This document shows, one piece after another, positions 20,567 to 29,773 of a DNA stretch of 64,000 nucleotides. The DNA is from Picocystis sp. L7. Its lineage: Eukaryota > Chlorophyta > Picocystophyceae > Picocystales > Picocystaceae. A program made the translations under genes and the position numbers. The stretch is from positions 1 to 64,000 of the forward strand of contig QXJR01000004.1 of the NCBI GenBank assembly GCA_020975725.1, written 5' to 3'. The notes under the pieces are model-generated. The model saw only the letters and a list, made by a program, of their open reading frames with translations. It made no database searches and was not told where the DNA came from. Each line of letters opens with the position of its first letter. The first letter of the stretch is position 1.

Positions 20567-21565
20567 ATGGATTTTCCTACCACTGAAGAGCTTGAACGGT
20601 TTCTTGGTTTTGACGTTCACGCCCAGCATCCAGAATTTCTAACGAGCTTTGACAAGGTGATTCCACCCTCCGACGGAACAGGGAGTGCCACTTTTCCAGA
20701 ATTGGATGGACTGGCGAGTGGAAACTTCTTCCCCGGCGAAAATTTCCTCAGTAGCATACCAGGTGGGCAGAACGTGCTGGTAGAAGCCAACAGGGGAAAC
20801 TCACTACAAGATTTCAACAGCTTCATATGCGCACATCCTCTGTACCCCAAACTTCTCACTGCACATTTCGAATGTAAGATGATCGGTCTCGACAAACTGG
20901 AGAAAGCAAGCCTGCAAGCTGAGTTGTCTGAACTGCTCCGAATCATCACAGAATCCGAACAAGTACACCTTGTGCAATCCAAGAAGGAATTTGCCAGTGT
21001 GGAGCACGAGATCAGGAAGTTCATTGAGGACTACTGTCGCTCCCTGGAGAGCTTGAGGGCAGACTTAGAGGGCCCTTACTTAAAGGCCAAGCAGGCTTGT
21101 GAGATGTTTGATCGGGAACTCCAGTCCATAAGAGACAACGCCAAAATGTTTCCAAACTTCAAAAAAGCAGAGATTCAGGGTTCAGCCCAAGAGGCGGATT
21201 TTCTCCCCGTTGACCACGATGCAAAGTTGAGGCAACAGCTCAAGCGTCGATACAACGAATCCCTTCGATCGCTTCGTGATGAATTTTCCAAGCGCGTGAA
21301 GAAAGGAAAGCTCCCGGAGAGTTCCTCTTCTGTTCTCAAGGAGTGGTGGAACAAGCACTTGATTTATCCATATCCTTCTGAAGAGGAGAAAATAACACTG
21401 GAACGAGCCAGCAACCTGAGTTCCACTCAAGTCAACAATTGGTTCATCAACATGAGAAAACGGCACTGGCACAAGCTCTTTCCCGAAGGCATTCCAGAGA
21501 ACGAGCGTGTGGCAGAGGCGTCTTTGCGTGCGAGAGGAATGCTATCGAAACTCTACCGTCCGTAG
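20567..21565 (+). CDS. KNOX-type TALE homeodomain transcription factor
   Basis: 332 aa from the ATG at 20567 (an upstream in-frame ATG at 20264 is possible). Domain order is KNOX1 (about residues 86-125, HPLYPKLLTAHFECKMIGLD), a KNOX2-like region (about 130-190), ELK (about 220-247, LRQQLKRRYNESLRSLRDEF), then a TALE homeodomain (about 247-309). The three-residue loop PYP and recognition helix STQVNNWFINMRKRHWHKL are intact, including the DNA-contacting Asn. KNOX proteins pair with BELL-type TALE proteins and in green algae and plants control diploid (zygote) programmes. No intron is seen in the conserved part, unlike land-plant KNOX genes. Confidence 0.9.
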   Translation: MDFPTTEELERFLGFDVHAQHPEFLTSFDKVIPPSDGTGSATFPELDGLASGNFFPGENFLSSIPGGQNVLVEANRGNSLQDFNSFICAHPLYPKLLTAHFECKMIGLDKLEKASLQAELSELLRIITESEQVHLVQSKKEFASVEHEIRKFIEDYCRSLESLRADLEGPYLKAKQACEMFDRELQSIRDNAKMFPNFKKAEIQGSAQEADFLPVDHDAKLRQQLKRRYNESLRSLRDEFSKRVKKGKLPESSSSVLKEWWNKHLIYPYPSEEEKITLERASNLSSTQVNNWFINMRKRHWHKLFPEGIPENERVAEASLRARGMLSKLYRP

Positions 21566-22228
21566 TTTCTGATCGCTTGCATCTCCATCCGTCGGATGTG
21601 TGCGTTCCAGGTTTTTCCGAACACCGTGTCCACGTTTCGTGGGTCCGTTGGTGGAATTCGTTTCGTCTTGCTTTCGATTCTTTCGTGGATGGTTGGGACC
21701 AACGTCATGGCTCGTTCCGTCCGGTTGGGACCGTAGCTGCAGTCACGTGGTCCCTCTCCTTCGGGGTTCGGCACCGTCCTCTGCACGACATGTTTCCGTT
21801 CTTCCATCGTTGGTCCGATCCCGTCCGGGATGTCGGGGGTTTCGCTTCGATGTGCGTGGAGGATCGTGCCACGGGATCCCTTCTTCACCGGGTCTTTCGA
21901 TTGGGTTCGACCCTTGGGTTCGGTTCGGGTTGAAAGGGAGTAGTCTGTCCGATCCCACCTTCCCGAACCCACGGGTGGCATGGAGGGACACCTAGGTGGT
22001 GGGGGGGGAAAACGAGGCGTGGGGGTTCGTCTACTCGGTCGTCCCTGGTCCTTTCCCCCATCCCAAGGGTCGGTTTCGAAAGGGAGCACGAATCCCTTGG
22101 TGTCCCGTCGACGTGTCCCTTCTCCCCAGCGCCCCAACCCAGGTGAAGGGAAGGAGCCAGGAAGGAATGGACGAGAAGAGGGTTGAAGCGACGAGGAACG
22201 CCGATCGACCACCGCCACAAACGCCATC
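21566..22228. promoter_or_regulatory. Upstream region of malate dehydrogenase
   Basis: 663 bp, G/T-rich on the + strand, with GGGTTCGACCC, GGTTCGGTTCGGGTT (about 21904-21932) and a G8 run near 22000. No supported gene; open frames on the opposite strand look accidental. Confidence 0.4.
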
Positions 22229-23481
22229 ATGTTCGGGAAGAAGAAGAGCCGAGCGGAACCGCTCAAGGTGATGGTCACAGGTGCAGCAGGTGAGACAGAA
22301 GAAGAGATGCACGTGCACCGCGCCGAAAAGTCGATCCAACGGTGGAACCCACCACGCCGCAACGACGTGAAAACCAAGCGGTGGATCCAGAAACGATCAA
22401 CTGACGCGTGTTGAACCTCGTGGGATTTCGCAGGCCAGATCGGATACGCGCTCGCACCCATGATCGCACGTGGAGCGATGCTAGGTGCCGAACAGCCCGT
22501 CATCCTGCACTTGCTGGACATCCCACCGGCTGCCCAAGCACTCGAAGGAGTCAAGATGGAACTCATCGACGCGGCCTTTCCCCTCCTGGACGGTGAGCGG
22601 AACTCGAAACAGTGCGAAGCCGAAACAAGATTCGAAGAAGGAGCGGATGAAAAGCTGACCGAGGATACGACGATCGTGCTTCAGGTGTCCTGGCCACCAC
22701 CGACCTCGAAGAGGCCTGCAAAGGTGTCGATGTCGCAGTCATGGTTGGAGGATTCCCACGAAAGGAGGGAATGGAGAGGAAGGACGTCATGAGCAAAAAC
22801 GTGGCGATCTACAAAAGCCAAGCAAGCGCCCTGGAGAAGCATGCCTCCAAGGATGTGAAGATTGTCGTGGTGGCCAACCCTGCGAATACGAACGCGCTCA
22901 TTCTGAGTGAGCACGCTCCCTCGATCCCCAAGCAAAACATAACCTGCCTGACCCGCCTCGACCACAACCGAGCCCTGGGGCAGATTTCCTTGAAATGTGG
23001 AATCCCGGTGCAAGACGTACACAACTGCATCATATGGGGAAACCATTCCTCCACCCAGTATCCGGACGTGAACCATGGATATGTGCTGAAGAACGGTAAG
23101 AAGGAGTCCATCCGTGCAGCAATGGCCAATGACGAGTACCTTAACAACGAATTCATTCAAACAGTGCAGCAGCGCGGAGCTGCTGTCATCAAGGCCAGGA
23201 AAGCATCCTCTGCCTTGTCTGCAGCATCTTCCGTTTGCGATCACATGCGTGACTGGATGTTGGGGACTGCCGATGATACCCATGTCTCGATGGGTGTCAT
23301 TTCTGATGGAAGCTATGGAATTCAAAGCGGCATAATGTACTCATTCCCTGTGACATGCAAGAAGGGATCATGGACCATTGTGCAGGGCCTGAAGATCGAT
23401 GATTTCTCACGGGAGAAGCTCCAGCTAACTGAGAAGGAGCTGGCCGAAGAGAAACAAATGGCAATGGAATGCCTTGCCTAG
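22229..23481 (+). CDS. MDH: Cytosolic NAD-malate dehydrogenase (three exons)
   Basis: Exons 22229-22289, 22434-22592 and 22685-23481 (introns 144 and 92 bp, GT-AG) give 338 aa. It interconverts malate and oxaloacetate with NAD(H). Seen: the dinucleotide fold [20 protein letters not shown] across intron 1, substrate loop [15 protein letters not shown], active-site [10 protein letters not shown] and [14 protein letters not shown] with the catalytic His, and VISDGSYGI. The match is to the cytosolic/plant-animal class; no transit peptide is present. Its stop is 50 bp from the stop of the opposing PICKLE-like gene. Confidence 0.96.
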
Positions 23482-23531
23482 GCAGGTAGAAGAATCATTT
23501 TTGTAATGCAGATTTTTGACATTGATGAACC

Positions 23532-26500
23532 TTAGTCATCCACAGGCGCTGCAGCTGCACTGTGGATGCGGTCTCCTTGGCCTGGCACAGCCATAGTTTG
23601 CCCAAGGTCTGAGGGCATACCTTCCTCGGGATCTTCCACACACTTCTCCACAATAGGAGACACCCCAGGGGAGCTGGAACGTCTGCAGGGTTGACTCAAT
23701 CCATTTGCATCCTGCTTCTTATGAGCGTGCAAGCGGCCAAGGGACTCTCTCATTGATTTGCAGGCAATACTCACTTGGTGCAGAGACTGTATGGCTTCTT
23801 CGGACATGGTCGAAGGTGGCTTTGGACTATTGTAGAAGTTGATCAGTGCCTGCTGGGCTGCGTTGCAAGCATCGTTGTAATGTCCCGCAACCTTCAGCCG
23901 TTCGTCCATGCAAGATACATGGTTTTCTCTTCCAAAGTCATGCATGTTGACCCTTCCGATGTTAGGAAGGCCTCCCATTGGAATTCTCTTTGGAGGCTGC
24001 AGCTGCTCGAGCATGGTATCTTTTGAGACACTTGCTTGCACAATGGGTGGTTCTGCAGCAACAGTGTCGTTCCCAAGGTACACAGGTAGGATATACTGTG
24101 CAAATAGGACCTCTTTCAGCGAGTTCATTCGACTCCTTAACCATCTCACACAATTCCTCAAATTCACTTCCCTTTGCTCCTTCTTCAAAACTCCACTGAC
24201 CACGTCACGCAATTCAGACACACCACTCAAAATATCTTCATAACTGTCCATACCATACTCAAGCGCAGCCTTAAGAAGCAAAAGGTCTTTCTTCCTGTTC
24301 CAATGCGAGACTGTGATTGGCAGCCTGTACAAGCCGTCGTTGAAAAATAAATCCCCACTTTCGCTGCCTTCTACTTCCTCGACCTTTTTCCTCATCATCC
24401 ATATCAGTGTTAATCGATGGATAATGTCCGACGAAGTCTTCGCAGACATTTGATCGAAAGGCGGTACAAACCCCAGCATTGTAGAATCTTTGGATGGGTC
24501 CTGGGAACATGTGCACATGTTGCGAAGGTGGCTGAGGAAAAGCTTGCCATACTGTTCCAGATTAGCTGGATCTATCTCTGGACATCTGGATATAAGCCTG
24601 GACCAGTCAGGTTTTCCGCCAAAATTTTCAACACCGAAGCGCATGAGATGCCGATACACAGTGGCACGGTCTTTGGAAGACAAACCGTGTACAACCAAGT
24701 CCTTAGGGTCTTCATGCTTTGCCTGCTTCGACTGCCTTGGCAGATCATCGAACTCTGCATCCAGTGATGTATCATCGTCTGAATCATCGTCTTCGTCTGC
24801 TGTGTATGGTTCATCATTGGTTTCTTCCTGCACAACATCAACGTATTGTATTTTTTTCCTCTGGCGCTTACCTTTCCCAAGTTGTGCTTGCTTTATTTCT
24901 TGCTCCCTATTGAATCTCTCTTGGAGCAGCTTGTCCCAGTAATTATCGGCCTCGCCTTGGTTATCTTCCGGCTGGACCTCGAACTGCGCAACCTTGAAAG
25001 CCTTCAAGTAGTCGTCTTCCTCCTCTGCACCAGCAGTATCGTGGCCTTCCCAAGCAACAGATCTGTCCAGTAAACGCTCAAGTGATGCATCATCCCAAAT
25101 GACAACATTCTTCCGGCTGTCCCCTCCATCTCTACCTGCACGTCCCTCGGCCTCTCTTATGGTGTCCCTTTTCTTTGTCTTGGGACTATCTCCTAACAAA
25201 CGCAATTCACGGTGAACTTGCTTGCCATCGTCCTCCCCTGCCTCTCCCTCGTTTTGCTCAGCAATTTCTTCCGTGAAGAGTTCTGCCGCACCAAAACGCA
25301 AAATATCATCAAGCTCTTCCTGGCGAAAATCCTGGTTTTTGTTCATTTTACGAACAACTAGATGCTCAAGCACTAGTTTGCCTTTTGCTTTCTGCATCAT
25401 TCGTTCTTCAATGGAAGCCCGTGTGACCATTCTGTAAATCATAACTTCCTTCTTCTGTCCCATCCTGTGTGCCCTGGCTTGTGCTTGAATGTCATTATGA
25501 GGGTTCCAATCACTGTCAAATAGAATCACAGTGTCGGCGCTTGCCAAGTTGATCCCTAAGCCTCCAGCTTTCGTTGAAAGGAGAAAACAAAAGAGTTCGC
25601 TATCCGGCGAGTTAAACTTGTCTATCGACTTTTGCCTTTCTGGACCAGCAATGCTACCGTCGAGTCTAGCATACGCCCAGTTCCTGCCATGCAACCAATC
25701 CTCCAAAATGTCGAGCATAGTGGTGAATTGTGAGTAAATCAGAACTCTGTGCCCTCGCTCATGCAGCTTTTGCATCATGCGATCGAGGAGCTCAAGTTTC
25801 CCAGATGCCTGAATGAGACGCTCAGTTGCCGTTGGAAACACTCGCAGCGTGTCATAGAGGTTGTCCTCTGCCCCTTCAAACAGGTAAGGATGATTGCAAC
25901 ACTTTCGAAGTTCCATGATCACATTCTTCAATCTTGTTGCGCGTTTTCCTTCCCGGCTGCTTGAGGGTTGAAGAACTGGATAATTATTCAAAAGAATTTG
26001 CCTGTAATATTGCTTCTGCGCTTTGCTAAGCTCTACTCTCACAATGAGCTCTCTTTTAGGTGGCAGTTGCTGCAGCACATCCTTCTTCATTCTTCGAAGC
26101 ATGTGGGGCGCAAGAATTTTGTGCAGCTTCTGAATTTGCTCCCCCTTCTCTATCTTTGAGAACTCTCTGTCAAACTCCTCAACCGAGTCAAACAGGTTTG
26201 GTTCAAGGAAGTGCATCAACATGAACAGCTCTTCTAAATTATTTTGAAGAGGCGTGCCAGTCAAGATGACACGATGTGCAGTGTCTATGTCATGAAGAAT
26301 CTGAAACATTTTAGAATCCCTGTTTTTCAGACGGTGCCCTTCGTCAACAACCATGCACTCCCAAGCTATACATCGGAAAAAAGAGATATCTGTGGTAATC
26401 ATTTCATAGGAAGTCAACAGGACATGGAACTTCACTCGCCGCCGCTTCCCATCCTTGGACTGCCAGAAGGTCTTTTGTGCTCTCTTCTTCCCAAGGTCAA

Positions 26501-28313
26501 GTTGGACAGCCTCCTGTGGGGTGCAGTAAAATTCAAATTCACGCATCACAGCCCTTGCCACTTTATTCCCTTTGTACATCACGATGTTTAAGTCAGGTGC
26601 CCATATCGAGAACTCTCTCTGCCAGTTGCTAATTGTTGATAAAGGGACGACTACAAGCATAGGTTTCTTTGCCCCATCCACAAAGAGACTTTTCAAAAAG
26701 GCAACGCTCTGGACTGTTTTACCCAAGCCCATTTCATCACCCAAAATTACATTTCTATGATTCTTCCGTGCAAAGCGCAGCCAATTCAATCCTTCCAGCT
26801 GATACTTGTGCAGAGTGCCACCATTTAAAAATTCTGGTTGGTCTGTGTATGTGTCATACTTAAGCTTTGATGAAGCCAGCATTTTACCCTCCTTCAAAGC
26901 AATAGGCCTTCTACTATTAAAAGCTTTAATGATCTCTTGGTAAGGTTTTACGACGTCTTCTGTTTCCCAAGTAGCTTCATCGTACCCAAGATCAACCCAC
27001 TTCACTAGGTACTCCCTCGCCTTTCTGGTATTCCGTGCAGCGATAACTCTTTCCACCGTGGTATAGTCTTTCAACCTCTGGTCCACATCTGGATCCTCCC
27101 TAGCATTCTTTAACTTCAACTTCAGGCTTGGATCTGACAGGGCCGCGTTTTGCAGGCTCTCCTCTGCAACCCAGCTGCAGTGGATATAGGATTTCTCTTT
27201 CCACTTGATGTAGTATTCTGTGGCGTGGCTTTGCAGGCCATTCTCTTGCTTGTGTCTGATTTTAAGGATGCGCTCGACCTTCTCCAGGTTGGTGGAGGGG
27301 CTGCAGTATGGGCACTGCCACTCTTTCCTCGGCACCTCCTTGAGTGGCGGATCCAGGCAGTAGAGATGGAACGCTCTGGGGCACGTATCGCAGAGCAGCA
27401 ATTTTTTCGGATATGCGTTGCTTCTACAGACGGCGCACTCGTCTTCGTGTTCATCTGGGTAGACGTCCATGTCGGTTTCTTCTTCCTCTTCTTCCTGTTC
27501 GCTTTCCGTCGAGGATTCTTTAACCACGTCGATTCTTTTCCTTGTGTTCCTGGCACCAGTCCCATCTTGGATGGTTTCACGTCCGTTGTCTTCTTCTCTT
27601 TCGCTGGGGCTGTCCATGATCACGACGTGTGCTCTTTTGGATCGCTTGTGGTTCCTGGTTTCCACCACGTATTCTTCCTCTTGGCTCCCTTCCGCCTCCA
27701 GGCCTGGGTTCTCTTTCTTCCTCCTGGGCCTCAACGCACGATCCATCTTACGTTTCGTCGCTTGCGTCCTCGTGGTGCGATGGGCGCCTTCCGCTTCCAC
27801 ACGTGCGCTTGGCGATTTCCCACGTGTTTCCTCCATCGGATTCCGCCCCTGTGTCTTGGGGATCTTCCCAGGTCCTGCTTTGGTCTTCCTGGTTGGACCC
27901 GAAGGCGCATCGGCAGGTGATCCGCGACCTGAAGCGTCCGCGTGGGAAGGTCGGCGTGGACGGTGGTGGTGGGCGACGGAACCGACGTCGACGCCTGGAT
28001 GCGAACGTGCGGGATGGGACGGATCCGAGGCGGTCGGAGGAACCGCAGGTGTGGACGTGGACGCCAACCCACGCGATCCCACCGGTTCTCGACCGTTGGG
28101 AGCAGCACGAAGGTGCACGTGTGGTTCCTGGTCGCCCATCAGGTCGTCCCACGTCCTCTCCCGCTCCCTCGTCCGTCTCTTGCGCGGTTGGAAAGGACCG
28201 TTCCGCTTCACCACGCGCACCATCGTCCGAAATGCTTCCCGCTCAAAAACCAGGACTCCCCTTTCCATCCAAGGCCCACCCCCCTTCCTCTCCCTTCTCC
28301 ATGCCCTTGTCAT
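23532..28313 (-). CDS. PKL: PICKLE/CHD3 (Mi-2) chromatin remodelling ATPase
   Basis: About 1593 aa from the ATG at 28313; later in-frame ATGs at 28268, 28223 and 28139 are possible starts. No intron. An N-terminal basic/acidic low-complexity region is followed by a PHD finger (about 293-337, CAVC...CDTCPRAFH...CPYC), two chromodomains (about 350-385 and 425-460, YIKWKEKSYIHCSWV and YLVKWVDLGYDEATWE), the SNF2 ATPase (GDEMGLGKT about 524, VVDEGHRLKN about 656) and a helicase C lobe (GGLGINLASADTVI, about 920). CHD-family C-terminal regions follow. The DEGH box instead of DEAH matches plant PICKLE. The role is ATP-driven nucleosome remodelling in the nucleus. Its 5' end lies about 77 bp from the divergent NDUFAF7 start. 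Confidence 0.94.
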   Translation of the reverse strand: MTRAWRRERKGGGPWMERGVLVFEREAFRTMVRVVKRNGPFQPRKRRTRERERTWDDLMGDQEPHVHLRAAPNGREPVGSRGLASTSTPAVPPTASDPSHPARSHPGVDVGSVAHHHRPRRPSHADASGRGSPADAPSGPTRKTKAGPGKIPKTQGRNPMEETRGKSPSARVEAEGAHRTTRTQATKRKMDRALRPRRKKENPGLEAEGSQEEEYVVETRNHKRSKRAHVVIMDSPSEREEDNGRETIQDGTGARNTRKRIDVVKESSTESEQEEEEEETDMDVYPDEHEDECAVCRSNAYPKKLLLCDTCPRAFHLYCLDPPLKEVPRKEWQCPYCSPSTNLEKVERILKIRHKQENGLQSHATEYYIKWKEKSYIHCSWVAEESLQNAALSDPSLKLKLKNAREDPDVDQRLKDYTTVERVIAARNTRKAREYLVKWVDLGYDEATWETEDVVKPYQEIIKAFNSRRPIALKEGKMLASSKLKYDTYTDQPEFLNGGTLHKYQLEGLNWLRFARKNHRNVILGDEMGLGKTVQSVAFLKSLFVDGAKKPMLVVVPLSTISNWQREFSIWAPDLNIVMYKGNKVARAVMREFEFYCTPQEAVQLDLGKKRAQKTFWQSKDGKRRRVKFHVLLTSYEMITTDISFFRCIAWECMVVDEGHRLKNRDSKMFQILHDIDTAHRVILTGTPLQNNLEELFMLMHFLEPNLFDSVEEFDREFSKIEKGEQIQKLHKILAPHMLRRMKKDVLQQLPPKRELIVRVELSKAQKQYYRQILLNNYPVLQPSSSREGKRATRLKNVIMELRKCCNHPYLFEGAEDNLYDTLRVFPTATERLIQASGKLELLDRMMQKLHERGHRVLIYSQFTTMLDILEDWLHGRNWAYARLDGSIAGPERQKSIDKFNSPDSELFCFLLSTKAGGLGINLASADTVILFDSDWNPHNDIQAQARAHRMGQKKEVMIYRMVTRASIEERMMQKAKGKLVLEHLVVRKMNKNQDFRQEELDDILRFGAAELFTEEIAEQNEGEAGEDDGKQVHRELRLLGDSPKTKKRDTIREAEGRAGRDGGDSRKNVVIWDDASLERLLDRSVAWEGHDTAGAEEEDDYLKAFKVAQFEVQPEDNQGEADNYWDKLLQERFNREQEIKQAQLGKGKRQRKKIQYVDVVQEETNDEPYTADEDDDSDDDTSLDAEFDDLPRQSKQAKHEDPKDLVVHGLSSKDRATVYRHLMRFGVENFGGKPDWSRLISRCPEIDPANLEQYGKLFLSHLRNMCTCSQDPSKDSTMLGFVPPFDQMSAKTSSDIIHRLTLIWMMRKKVEEVEGSESGDLFFNDGLYRLPITVSHWNRKKDLLLLKAALEYGMDSYEDILSGVSELRDVVSGVLKKEQREVNLRNCVRWLRSRMNSLKEVLFAQYILPVYLGNDTVAAEPPIVQASVSKDTMLEQLQPPKRIPMGGLPNIGRVNMHDFGRENHVSCMDERLKVAGHYNDACNAAQQALINFYNSPKPPSTMSEEAIQSLHQVSIACKSMRESLGRLHAHKKQDANGLSQPCRRSSSPGVSPIVEKCVEDPEEGMPSDLGQTMAVPGQGDRIHSAAAAPVDD

Positions 28314-28390
28314 GGGCGGTCCTTCCCTTTCAAGCACTGGGAACGAACCCGTGGGAACCCTTTCCACCCCAAGGACGAAGCCTGGGAAGG

Positions 28391-29773
28391 ATGTGGCGCC
28401 GCCTGAGCCACCACCTGGCGCAACGAGTGCGCAAAAGAGGATGCAGCGTGGTCTCGGTGGATCGAAGCGGCCTCTTGGGATGCACGTCCAACACAGATAA
28501 AGCACCCCCGCCGCCTCCCGGATCGGATACTCCGTTGGCTCGCCACGTGGCTTCGCTCATCCGCTTCCGTGGCGGTCCCTTGACGTTGGCGGAATTCATG
28601 CACGAAGCGTTGACGCACCCGAAATACGGATATTACACGCAAGGGGATGTCTTCGGATCCAGAGGAGACTTCGTCACCTCGCCAGAGGTGTCGCAGATGA
28701 TGGGAGAACTCGTGGGAATCTGGACGCTCTGTGCGTGGCAGCAGGCTGGTCAGCCCAAAGAATTCCGACTCGTGGAAGTGGGACCTGGGAGAGGGACACT
28801 CATGGCAGATCTGCTGCGAGCCACTTCCACCTTCAAAGATTTCGCGAATGCATTGCGTGTGCACCTGGTGGAAGTCAGCAAACCAATGCGCCGTCTACAA
28901 TGGACCATGCTCAGGTGCCAAACCATGCGAGAGCATTTTGGAAAGAACGCAGGACCAAATGCAGACACGGAAGATGTTGGTATCAGCTTCGTGTCTGGAG
29001 CCACCGTACAGTGGCATTCCGATCTTGAGGAGGTCCCCAGTGGACCCAGTGTTGTTCTAGCGCACGAATTGCTTGATGCGCTGCCGACCCACCGATTCCT
29101 CAAAACGGAGCATGGATGGCGAGAAGTCCTGGTGGATTTGTATGATCACGAAGTCGAGGGCGAAGGATCCTGTGCCCTTCGATTTGTCCTCGCGCCAGGT
29201 GATACACCAGCTTCAAGATTGCTTCTGCCTCCTCGCCTCAAAGCTCTCGGGCCAGACGAGGTGGCCAATCTGCAGGCGATCGAAGTGAGTGCGAAGGCGA
29301 TGGCCTACTCGCAGAAGATTGCGCAGCGAATACAAGAGCACGGTGGAGCAGCACTACTGATTGACTACGGGAAGGATGGTCCGCACGAGTCGAGCCTGAA
29401 AGCCATCAAGGACCACAAATTTGTGGACGCACTCCATGCACCTGGGAAGTCAGACCTGAGCGTAGATGTAGATTTCTCTGCCATACGCCAGGCCGTGCAG
29501 GAGCAAGGACTGGGGGGTGACAACAAAACAATGTTTCATGGCCCTATCACGCAAGCATCCTTGCTCCACTCATTAGGAATCGCGACCCGCCTGGAAAGTT
29601 TGGTGCAGCATGCCAGCGAGGAGCAGAAAGAATCCCTTCTTGCGGGATACGAAAGACTTGTGGGCAACGCTGAAAGCGGCGGTATGGGAGACAAGTACAT
29701 GGCAGTGGCCATCACTCGCATGAATGCACCTACACCTGTGGCCTTTGGAGGAGGTGCAGACAATCCTCCTTAA
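28391..29773 (+). CDS. NDUFAF7: NDUFAF7-like mitochondrial protein arginine methyltransferase
   Basis: 460 aa, no intron. NDUFAF7 (MidA) symmetrically dimethylates an arginine of the complex I subunit NDUFS2 and is needed for complex I assembly. The N-terminus MWRRLSHHLAQRVRKRG is a typical mitochondrial presequence. Family signatures: GPLTLAEFMHEALTHPKYGY, GDFVTSPEVSQMMGELVGIW, SAM-binding LVEVGPGRGTLMADLL (about residue 127), VVLAHELLDALPTHRF, ALLIDYGKDG and the late DVDFSAIRQAVQEQG block. The start is chosen for the presequence. Confidence 0.93.
   Translation: MWRRLSHHLAQRVRKRGCSVVSVDRSGLLGCTSNTDKAPPPPPGSDTPLARHVASLIRFRGGPLTLAEFMHEALTHPKYGYYTQGDVFGSRGDFVTSPEVSQMMGELVGIWTLCAWQQAGQPKEFRLVEVGPGRGTLMADLLRATSTFKDFANALRVHLVEVSKPMRRLQWTMLRCQTMREHFGKNAGPNADTEDVGISFVSGATVQWHSDLEEVPSGPSVVLAHELLDALPTHRFLKTEHGWREVLVDLYDHEVEGEGSCALRFVLAPGDTPASRLLLPPRLKALGPDEVANLQAIEVSAKAMAYSQKIAQRIQEHGGAALLIDYGKDGPHESSLKAIKDHKFVDALHAPGKSDLSVDVDFSAIRQAVQEQGLGGDNKTMFHGPITQASLLHSLGIATRLESLVQHASEEQKESLLAGYERLVGNAESGGMGDKYMAVAITRMNAPTPVAFGGGADNPP

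Noticed and set aside
21553-22566. 337-codon minus-strand frame between KNOX and MDH
   Set aside because: Lies over a G/T-biased promoter and MDH exons in antisense; no recognisable domain.
27150-28500. Long forward frames of 250-343 codons opposite the PICKLE N-terminus
   Set aside because: Mirror image of a low-complexity charged coding region; no domain recognised.
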